Positions 23,409 to 29,798 of a stretch of 29,798 bases of DNA are shown here, piece by piece; within the stretch, counting starts at the first letter, position 1; every line of letters begins with the position of its first letter. The stretch is from positions 1 through 29,798 of the forward strand of contig DXJA01000431.1 of NCBI GenBank assembly GCA_019056875.1. Reading direction: 5' to 3'. The translations under genes were made by a program, and so were the position numbers. This DNA is from Candidatus Jordarchaeum madagascarense. Its GTDB lineage: Archaea; Asgardarchaeota; Jordiarchaeia; Jordiarchaeales; Jordiarchaeaceae. The notes beneath the pieces were generated by a model that was not told where the DNA came from, did no database searches, and was given only the letters and a program-made list of their open reading frames with translations.

Positions 23409-24167
23409 TTACTGGGCGGTGGAGCCGCCGTCAATCAATAAGATGGAGCCGGTGGTAAAGGAAGATTCTTCTGAGGCTAGGTATAGTGCTGCGTAGGCAA
23501 TTTCTATCGGTTTGCCTAGGCGACCTAAAGGTATCTCTTCAATCACTTGTTGTGTTCTCTGCTTTTTTTGTTTTTCACCTATCCATCGGTTAAGTAGTGG
23601 GGTTTCTGTGGCTCCGGGGCAAATGCAGTTTACTCGGATTCCGTAGGGGGCACACTGCAAAGCCAGTGATCGTGTTAATGCTATCACTCCTCCTTTTGAG
23701 GCGGAATAGGCAGGGTGGCTGGTAGTACCTACCAGTCCCAGCTCTGATGCCGTGTTTATGATGGAACCCTTTGTCTTCATCATACGGGGAATCGCGTATT
23801 TGCAGCCCAGAAAGATGCCTTTCAAATTCACGTCGATTACTTTGTTCCAGTCCTCCTCCTCGTTTTCCCATAATAGTCCTTCTGGTCCCTCAATTCCCGC
23901 ATTGTTAAACAGGATGTCCAGTTTTCCGAAACTATTTATACATTTATCAATCATCTCTTTAACTTCTTCAGCCTTGGAAACATCGACCGCTACTTGAACT
24001 GCGGTTCCTTTGTTCTTTGAAATCTGTTCAACAAGTTCTTTTCCTAAGCTTGGTTCAATATCTGCAGCTACGATTTTTGCCCCTTCTTTGGCAAAGAGAT
24101 TAGCTGTGGCTCGTCCTATACCTGAACCAGCCCCGGTAACTATAGCTACTTTATCCTTCAATCTCAT
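23409..24167 (-). CDS. short-chain dehydrogenase/reductase (SDR), classical, NAD-type
   Basis: This is a 252-residue classical SDR from ATG 24167; the open frame reaches back to a TTG at 24182, where the GGAG ribosome-binding site itself lies. Visible features are TGAGSGIG (11-18, cofactor), Asp36 at the end of strand 2 (favours NAD), NNAG (88-91), and the catalytic tetrad Asn114, Ser141, Tyr154, Lys158. The C-terminus GSILLIDGGSTAQ is typical. It resembles FabG/3-hydroxyacyl-CoA dehydrogenase-like and cyclohexanol/glucose dehydrogenase-like members; the substrate is unknown. It has its own transcription unit. Confidence 0.92.
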   Translation of the reverse strand: MRLKDKVAIVTGAGSGIGRATANLFAKEGAKIVAADIEPSLGKELVEQISKNKGTAVQVAVDVSKAEEVKEMIDKCINSFGKLDILFNNAGIEGPEGLLWENEEEDWNKVIDVNLKGIFLGCKYAIPRMMKTKGSIINTASELGLVGTTSHPAYSASKGGVIALTRSLALQCAPYGIRVNCICPGATETPLLNRWIGEKQKKQRTQQVIEEIPLGRLGKPIEIAYAALYLASEESSFTTGSILLIDGGSTAQ

Positions 24168-24186
24168 AGATTCCATCTCCAAAACA

Positions 24187-24199
24187 AGCTTTTAAAAGC
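24187..24199. promoter_or_regulatory. GCTTTTAAAAGC palindrome just upstream of the SDR gene
   Basis: A perfect twelve-base palindrome (24188-24199) sits 21-32 bases before ATG 24167, at TATA-box distance, so it may be the TATA element itself with a nearly leaderless transcript. The same 13 bases recur at 14937-14949 at the 3' end of the crotonase gene. Confidence 0.3.
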
Positions 24200-24597
24200 C
24201 CAGCCTCCAGAGCATTTCCAGTTGAAGAATATGTAAGCCAATTGTTTTGATTAGACTATACAAATAAGAATTATGTTGTCTGTTGGATTTTGATACTCAT
24301 AAGAGTTTCTGTCGGAGCAATGTCGCTACTTTTGAAAATTGCTGTACCCAGTCAAATTGTTGACGTGAACAAACCAGCATTAATATAATCGTAGCTTCGG
24401 GGGAAAAGTGAAGTTAATTTGTTTAGAAAGTATTATAGTGTGCAACACGTTAAATCTTTGGAAAATTACGTTTCATACACTACCAAGGAATGAAATCAAA
24501 ATTTATTATGATTGAAAATTCTAAAGGTTCTTAAAAAAAAGAAGGGGGCGTTGTGAGACCCTTTAATTCTATCAAAGGCCTTTTAGACAACTTACAT
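24200..24597. other. intergenic region between SDR and surface protein genes
   Basis: About 400 AT-rich bases. The right end holds a likely terminator of the surface protein gene. I see no gene, RNA or repeat in the rest. Confidence 0.35.
24531..24586 (-). terminator. T-tract terminator of the surface protein gene
   Basis: Read on the minus strand just past the stop codon there is a ten-base palindrome, AAAGGCCTTT (24574-24583), then CGCCCCCTTC and a run of eight T (24540-24533). Archaeal RNA polymerase ends at such T tracts. Confidence 0.45.
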
Positions 24598-27500
24598 TTA
24601 CTCTTCTGGTTCCTCTGGTTCCTCTGGTTCTTCTATTTTTTCTCTTGTTGCTCTGCGGAAGGGTTCTTGTTTTTCTTCGTATTCTTCGATTGTTTGTATT
24701 ATTCTTGCGCTTGTTTCTCCGGGGATTCCCACGGATTCAAGTAGTCTTTCTTTGTCTGCGGGGCTTGCGGTTTTGAGTTCCACGGCTAGCGCGTATGCTT
24801 CTCTTTGCTGCATTCCTGATTCCACTAGGAGTGGGACTATGAGGTCTGCTAGCTCCATGGGTATGTAGCGTTCCACTCTGGGTTCAACACCCACTAATGC
24901 CAGTTCTTCGCTCAGCAGGTCTGCAATAACTTTTTCTCGGGGTATGAGTTTGACGGTTACTTTCTCTCCACGACTAATCGCTCTAATCAGTTCGTCTATT
25001 CTCTTTATTATGGCGGGTATCTTAGCTCTCTTGTAGAATGAATATCCTCCAAAGGCTGAGGTGGTAACGGCTATCGCTCCTATAGTGAGTAAGAACGTAG
25101 ACAGCGGAATTCTAAAGGGGCCAATCGGAAGCGCTTTCTCCTTTACCGACAACACTATTTGTATCTGCTGTGTTTGAAAGTTGTTGGCCGAAGCCTGAAT
25201 GGTTATTGGTAGTGTTGTGGGGGGGAATCCGCTAATGGGAATCAGAACTAGGTACGCACCGCCTGGCAATTGCAAACTATGAACCTGAGATGCACCTATG
25301 CCACCTTTACTATTTCCGCCAATAACTGGTAAACCGCCAGCCACTGTTATAGTGGCGTTGGGCACTGGATTTCCGTTACTATCCACGTATGTAAATGAAA
25401 TAGGGACTAAAAGCCACCAATTTTCAACCTGAACCAAGGGACCCGCAAAGAGATACTCCGAAGATCCTCCAAATAGCTGTGGAATCATAATCGCGGATGC
25501 AAGCACAGTTTGAGCTCCCTGCACTTCAAGGCTTAAGTATGTAAAGTTGGTCGCGTAGTTTGGCTTTGACGCCGCAATAATCAAAATGTAGTTGCCGGAG
25601 GTTAGTGTTCCACCTGGTATTTGCCCAGAGTAGTTACCTGGGTCAGAGGTATCATTCAAGGTTCCATTTATATTTGTGCCCTGTATAATCCAAGACACAC
25701 TAGCATTTGTTATTCGGGTACCACTAATCTGGCGTACAACTTCCGCGTATAAGGGTATATCCTGATTCCAAGACCCTTGAATTTTTGTGGACGGGACTAA
25801 AATAATTGCTGAAGCTAAGTTAATTGTAAGCTTAATGTAGTAATCCTGTATGCTGTAGTTTTGCAGAGAAGATACTATAGTAATAGTAAAGTTTCCTGTA
25901 GTTAGATTACCCGCAACGGGTTCAGGAATCTTGTATAATCCATTTCCCATTGGAATCATACTCTCATTTGAGTAGCCGCTTGGTGAAATGGAGTAATTTA
26001 CGTTGGCGTTGTTTAATTTTAGGTTATTGATGGTGTCTTGCAGGCGAACCGAAATTATCGTAGTGGCATTCCAGTCTTCAGACCAAGTTACCACAAGCGG
26101 ATTATCTAGACTATAACCCTGATCATTAGTGACTTCAACGGGGATAGGTTTCACTAACAGATAGATGTTGATGGGTATGGGATACAGTTGATTTAAATCA
26201 TGAGGCTTTGCAGTTATGGTGATTGTGTAATCTTTGTCTCCAAAGAGTCCCACTAGACTAGTATTGAAGTTCGCGTAATAATTGCCTAAAGATTGTCCAG
26301 TAACGTTGGTCATACTTCCGTTGTATACTGAAACACCAGAATAATATATAGTGTAATTTACCCAATCAGCGTTGTCTATGCTGCCTTCACCGCTAACATT
26401 GAACCACACGTAGAAGCTTGCGTTAGTTGTCCAATATTTATTTATTACATCGCCTAAGTAAGTCAATGTGGTTGAGACCGCATATATATCACGGTTTAAT
26501 AAAACCCTGAACGCCTTGGGTTCGCTTATGTTTATGGGCTGAGTGACGCTTGTGTTGGTTCCATAATTATAAACTGTGATTCCCGTCTCCAGTGTTGCAT
26601 TAATGTATATTTCTATAGTTAAATTAACGTTTGCCCAAGCGTAGAAAGAGCAGTTGGCGTAGTATAGGTCAACATTCTGAGATATGTCTGTTAATGACGC
26701 GTTTACATAGTTCAGTGTTACGTTTGCAGTCTGAACCCTGTGACTATTATTGTCCCAGACTTCAGCATATACTGTGGTTATGTTCATCTGTATGTTTATA
26801 ATCTCTGGGTGTGGTGGGGCTTCTTTAGGATACCAGTATATCGCATTGCTTGTGTAGTTCCAGTAGGGAGTGGTTTTATTCGCTTGTATATAGTACTGGT
26901 TTATTGTGGAATTTTTGTTCGGCAGGAATGTAACTAGCCCTAAAGAATTTGTGATTCCTGGTGTCATGTTTTGGCTAGCTGGTGGCAAATCATTATAAAT
27001 TGTTACATTTGCTCCGGATATAGCATTTCCGAATGCGTCGGTAACATTAACAATGAGTGGGTAGAATTTGTTCGTTTCAGTACCATTGTTGGGTTGCGTC
27101 GGGTTATTTACCCGATACCAGTTGTCTACAACTTCGTTGAAACCCTGGGTTATGCCCGATATGTAATAAGTGAATGGTATTCTTACTGGGTATTCGACAT
27201 CGAGCATAGAGACATCTCCTGGTCTTCCATCGTTTCTGATTAGGAAGCTCCGTATGTCGTGGTTTATATCTGGAGGGTCTCTATTGTGTTTCTCTATATC
27301 TCCATAGCCGAACTCTACACTGGTGCGGCTTCCATGGTCGTCCTCCGGCCACAGTGGTGACCCAAGGAGAGCAAAACCGAGACCGTCGTTACGCACAAGA
27401 GACATGTAGTTAAAGGGTTGCGGAGATGATATTTTATCAGTCCAAGTCCAGCTAGTAGCAGGACCGAGATTGTAGCTGTCTACGTATAGTGTCCACTGAC

Positions 27501-28557
27501 TTGTTATATTTAGGACTGCAAAATCGTATATGGGAACAGTGTTAAAATTACTACCAGTAGCATTCACAATATTAACCTTTACATAGCCTTGATAAGCATA
27601 AAACGTAAAGGTCTTGTTCATAAAATTGTAGCTTCCGTCATTTACACCGCTAGTCCAAGTGAATTTGTCGGTGCTCGTCTTGTAAACCCTGACAACGGCC
27701 CTTAAGGGTCCGTATTCAAGGAGTTGGGCCGTCCAGTTAAGCTGATTGGGGCGCGGCGTATCCAGAGTGTGGTTCCACCGGTAAAGGTCGTCAGCGTCTA
27801 TACGGTCTAGTCCGCTGTGCAACCCTGTTGTTGGAACGACATTGGTTTTGGTTCCGTTAAAAGTGATATTGAAAACGCGGAAACAGGCATCGTCATCGAA
27901 AAATAGGAGCGTGTCTGGGTCTACGGTGTAGTTGGTTCGAAGGTTATACCAGCCGCTTATTACACCTGTGCCAAAGAGGAAATATTTAGTACCAGATAAG
28001 GAATTATTACCATCTATGTTGATACTGAGGGGAGTTGTGTATGTCTTGATGGGTATGTTGTAGCTATCATTGTAGTACACGTAGTATGTTGAGGTCCCGC
28101 TCTTTGTGACGTTACAGAGGAAAAGCACGTTTAGACCTCTAATACTTCCACCTCCCCAGTAGCTTAAGCTTCCGTTTTCTATTTGGATGGGTACTTCCAC
28201 CCATTGCGCCGTAGAAGCGTTGTAGTATAATACTCGAATGCTGTCGTTGGCGCAGTGTCCGTCAGTAAAGTTTAGTTGTATCTGTGCTATTTCGTTTATT
28301 CTATCCGCGTATCCGGGTTCGGTTACGTTTACTTCCATTCGGTAATTCCAGCTGTAGTTCCACCAGAGGTTTGGTTGTGGTTGTGGGTTTGCCTTTGAGG
28401 TGATTGGGTTTGTTGTCGGTGAATTGGTAAGAGTGTTGGCTGCTAGGGGGAGTGTTGGTTGATTGTTCGGTAGTATGAGGGGCGTTAAAGTTACCGCGAG
28501 TAGCGCTAGTATGATTGCTAAACTCAGAACACATTTCTTTTTATTACTAAGATTCAT
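24598..28557 (-). CDS. large secreted, membrane-anchored surface protein with cytoplasmic tail
   Basis: This 1319-residue protein has a signal peptide (MNLSNKKK, then a hydrophobic stretch to about residue 30). A long extracellular part follows, rich in Asn, Thr, Ser and Tyr with many N-x-S/T sequons, so it is likely heavily N-glycosylated. It opens with a DUF2341-like segment (WWNYSWNYRMEVNVTE, about 65-80). Later Ig-like or carboxypeptidase-regulatory-like modules follow, for example VTDAFGNAISGANVTIYND and YVDSNGNPVPNATITV. One membrane segment, STFLLTIGAIAVTTSAFGGY (about 1153-1172), is followed by a positive KRAK and a 140-residue soluble cytoplasmic region ending in an EEPEEPEEPEE tail coded by nine-base repeats. 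It is probably an S-layer-associated or cell-surface protein; the cytoplasmic part is unusual. Confidence 0.8.
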   Translation of the reverse strand: MNLSNKKKCVLSLAIILALLAVTLTPLILPNNQPTLPLAANTLTNSPTTNPITSKANPQPQPNLWWNYSWNYRMEVNVTEPGYADRINEIAQIQLNFTDGHCANDSIRVLYYNASTAQWVEVPIQIENGSLSYWGGGSIRGLNVLFLCNVTKSGTSTYYVYYNDSYNIPIKTYTTPLSINIDGNNSLSGTKYFLFGTGVISGWYNLRTNYTVDPDTLLFFDDDACFRVFNITFNGTKTNVVPTTGLHSGLDRIDADDLYRWNHTLDTPRPNQLNWTAQLLEYGPLRAVVRVYKTSTDKFTWTSGVNDGSYNFMNKTFTFYAYQGYVKVNIVNATGSNFNTVPIYDFAVLNITSQWTLYVDSYNLGPATSWTWTDKISSPQPFNYMSLVRNDGLGFALLGSPLWPEDDHGSRTSVEFGYGDIEKHNRDPPDINHDIRSFLIRNDGRPGDVSMLDVEYPVRIPFTYYISGITQGFNEVVDNWYRVNNPTQPNNGTETNKFYPLIVNVTDAFGNAISGANVTIYNDLPPASQNMTPGITNSLGLVTFLPNKNSTINQYYIQANKTTPYWNYTSNAIYWYPKEAPPHPEIINIQMNITTVYAEVWDNNSHRVQTANVTLNYVNASLTDISQNVDLYYANCSFYAWANVNLTIEIYINATLETGITVYNYGTNTSVTQPINISEPKAFRVLLNRDIYAVSTTLTYLGDVINKYWTTNASFYVWFNVSGEGSIDNADWVNYTIYYSGVSVYNGSMTNVTGQSLGNYYANFNTSLVGLFGDKDYTITITAKPHDLNQLYPIPINIYLLVKPIPVEVTNDQGYSLDNPLVVTWSEDWNATTIISVRLQDTINNLKLNNANVNYSISPSGYSNESMIPMGNGLYKIPEPVAGNLTTGNFTITIVSSLQNYSIQDYYIKLTINLASAIILVPSTKIQGSWNQDIPLYAEVVRQISGTRITNASVSWIIQGTNINGTLNDTSDPGNYSGQIPGGTLTSGNYILIIAASKPNYATNFTYLSLEVQGAQTVLASAIMIPQLFGGSSEYLFAGPLVQVENWWLLVPISFTYVDSNGNPVPNATITVAGGLPVIGGNSKGGIGASQVHSLQLPGGAYLVLIPISGFPPTTLPITIQASANNFQTQQIQIVLSVKEKALPIGPFRIPLSTFLLTIGAIAVTTSAFGGYSFYKRAKIPAIIKRIDELIRAISRGEKVTVKLIPREKVIADLLSEELALVGVEPRVERYIPMELADLIVPLLVESGMQQREAYALAVELKTASPADKERLLESVGIPGETSARIIQTIEEYEEKQEPFRRATREKIEEPEEPEEPEE

Positions 28558-28906
28558 TTTCTCTTCCTCTTATAAAGAAAGGTGGTCAGTGATACGATTT
28601 TTTTTAGGAATCGCTTTCCTTCCTATCCTTTCTTTTATTCTCCCTTTTTTCGTGAGAGTTTTAGTGTTATTCTCGAAAATTTGAGATTTTTGAATCTTTT
28701 ATAATTGTTTAGGGTGAATGTGATATTTATCCTTTTCTTTTAAAAGAAATAGTGGGAATTGCTTATTTTTAAGAAAGTTGGTGGTTTTAACGTTTATTAA
28801 TGGTTTATAATGCGGTTGAGCGGGTGGTGTGCTTTTATTGTATTATTGCTCTTTAATATTCTAGTTTTTTGGCGGGTTTATTGCCCGTTTTTGTTTTTTT
28901 TGGTTT
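28558..28906. other. 349-base T-rich intergenic region
   Basis: The plus strand is very T-rich. The left end holds the ribosome-binding site (GAGGAAG) of the surface protein gene and AT boxes that may be its promoter, for example ATTATAAAAG (28704-28695, minus strand). The right end holds the hairpin described at 28873. No gene is seen. Confidence 0.35.
28873..28900 (+). terminator. hairpin plus T-run in plus-strand orientation
   Basis: CGGG (28873-28876), a seven-base loop, CCCG (28884-28887), then a tract of about twelve T with one G. It reads as an intrinsic terminator on the plus strand, yet both flanking genes are on the minus strand. It may stop antisense transcription entering the PEP carboxykinase gene, or be chance in T-rich DNA. 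Confidence 0.3.
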
Positions 28907-29791
28907 TTATGGTGGGAAGGCTTTTTTTATTTCTTCGTAGAGTTCTGGGAAGCTGTTTAGCCATTCTTTTCTTTCTTTTTTGAGTTGCTGGACCATTTCT
29001 TCGATTTGTTCGATGCTGTACCATTTTTCCAGTTTGAATCTTTCCATTTTGACGCCTTCTACCTCTTTGGGGACTAGGGTGCCGAAGTGGGGTTCGGGTA
29101 TCCATTCAATGTTGTTTCGGGCTATGCCTCGTATTATTGAGGCCATTTCTTTTATTTGGACTCGGTCCACTTTTCTTTTCACTATGCTTATACCTTCCTC
29201 GTTGGTTACTCTTAGTTCCCCCACTCCTCCGGTGTTTATTAGGTAGCATTGCACCTTGTCGCCGAGTTCTTTTATTATGTCGTGGAACTTGTTTCCTTCC
29301 AAGCCTTTGTTGCCCACTATGAAGGGATTGGTTCCCACTTCTCGGACGGATTGTCCCGCTCTTTTGGGATCGCTTCCCGAGGTTTCAATGGATTCACCCA
29401 GCATGAATGCCGCCGCTGCTTGTTCTAGGGTGAGTTTGGAGGCTATGGGAACAACAGTATTTCTCCGAGTAATCATCAATATTATTAGTCCGTCAACATC
29501 TTTTAGTGGTGGTAGGTTAACTGTGGGGCTTTTGTATTTTCCGAAGTCGTCTCTCTGCATTATTCCGCGACCATTCCCAGTTAGTATATCACTTTCGAAT
29601 AGTACGTTGCCCTTGTAGTCCACCATTACGTTTTCGAGTATAGCGTCAGGTTTAGTTACGGCGTCGTAAATTAAGGGCTGTATTTCCGGATTCACTCCTT
29701 CTGTTTTTAGGTAGAATCCCATTGCTCCCTGTGCCGGCATCGATGACGTCGTTGCCTTCGTCGCCGTAGATGGTATTGAAGCCGGCACCAC
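28907..29791 (-). CDS. pckA: phosphoenolpyruvate carboxykinase (ATP), C-terminal half, 5' truncated
   Basis: This enzyme interconverts oxaloacetate and PEP with ATP. The fragment aligns with the second half of ATP-type PEPCK: GAMGFYLKTEGVNPEIQPLIYDA and DAILENVMVDYKGN match the region after the kinase P-loop, followed by GLIILMITRRNTVVPIASKL, LTLEQAAAAFMLGESIETSGS and YLINTGGVGE. The P-loop and metal ligands would lie upstream and are missing. Recognisable homology stops near 29731; the first 20 residues of the open frame (GTG 29791, VPASIPSTATK...) are an out-of-frame reading of a foreign RTX-type sequence and are not real protein. The true gene start is outside the window. Confidence 0.82.
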   Translation of the reverse strand: MVPASIPSTATKATTSSMPAQGAMGFYLKTEGVNPEIQPLIYDAVTKPDAILENVMVDYKGNVLFESDILTGNGRGIMQRDDFGKYKSPTVNLPPLKDVDGLIILMITRRNTVVPIASKLTLEQAAAAFMLGESIETSGSDPKRAGQSVREVGTNPFIVGNKGLEGNKFHDIIKELGDKVQCYLINTGGVGELRVTNEEGISIVKRKVDRVQIKEMASIIRGIARNNIEWIPEPHFGTLVPKEVEGVKMERFKLEKWYSIEQIEEMVQQLKKERKEWLNSFPELYEEIKKAFPP

Positions 29792-29798
29792 CGATGAT
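29721..29798 (-). other. RTX-type glycine-rich repeat coding at the window end, probably chimeric
   Basis: In another minus-strand frame than PEPCK, the last 78 bases read IIGGAGFNTIYGDEG, then NDVIDAGTGSN. These are two copies of the calcium-binding RTX nonapeptide GGxGxDxhx. The piece is clearly more GC-rich than the PEPCK gene it abuts. RTX repeats belong to secreted, mostly bacterial proteins and have no business inside PEPCK, so a mis-assembled contig end is the simplest reading. Confidence 0.6.

Noticed and set aside
23228..23434. 68-codon minus-strand frame after the SDR gene
   Set aside because: It has a TTG start inside the SDR gene with no ribosome-binding site. It could be a remnant, but there is not enough to call a gene.
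28907..29791. PEPCK with an unusual short N-terminus starting at GTG 29791
   Set aside because: The first 20 residues are the out-of-frame translation of an RTX-type sequence, and the P-loop half of the enzyme is missing.

Overview
The window reads as one piece of an archaeal chromosome, probably from an uncultivated lineage known from metagenomes. Archaeal signs are AT-rich boxes resembling TATA/BRE elements at plausible distances from starts, GGAGG-type Shine-Dalgarno sites alongside many TTG and GTG starts, a ThiN-type thiamin phosphate synthase domain, a KaiC/RadA-like ATPase, and an Asn-rich surface protein with one C-terminal membrane anchor. I cannot name the phylum from sequence alone; Thermoproteota-like groups such as Bathyarchaeia are a guess.

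Layout. (1) 131-913: a KaiC-like ATPase with degenerate catalytic positions. (2) 1126-7579: a complete, tightly packed tryptophan operon on the minus strand, trpE-G-D-C-F-B-A. Its promoter region (7600-7740) carries paired TGTACA boxes like the TRP boxes of Methanothermobacter, and a good ribosome-binding site in front of a seven-residue reading frame with a Trp codon. (3) 7917-8864: a ten-repeat HEAT protein; a second one lies at 22282-23082. (4) 9395-10997: an unrecognised small protein and a DHH phosphoesterase. (5) 11255-14852: an AT-rich accessory block with a HepT/MntA toxin-antitoxin pair whose toxin gene is frameshifted, a GC-richer stretch able to fold into several hairpins (candidate RNA), and an orphan N6-adenine DNA methyltransferase. 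(6) 14935-18820: a co-directional cluster of crotonase, divergent peptide deformylase, two-cluster iron-sulfur protein and a ThiN / HypE-like fusion. (7) 18984-24167: a Cys-rich unknown, an AlkD-like DNA glycosylase, an acyl-CoA synthetase, the second HEAT protein and an SDR dehydrogenase. (8) 24598-28557: a 1319-residue surface protein. (9) 28907 to the end: the C-terminal half of an ATP-type PEP carboxykinase, joined near 29725 to about 75 bases of out-of-frame RTX-type repeat coding that look foreign, most likely a chimeric contig end.

How the genes fit together. The trp operon encodes all seven enzyme functions from chorismate to tryptophan and keeps the feedback-site motif in TrpE. The crotonase, acyl-CoA synthetase and SDR could serve acyl-CoA metabolism, but they sit in separate transcription units. 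The 11-15 kb block looks like a small defence or mobile island. The best candidates for something undescribed are the structured locus at 12376-12570, the TRP-box-like control region without a neighbouring regulator, and the ThiN-HypE-like fusion clustered with an iron-sulfur protein.
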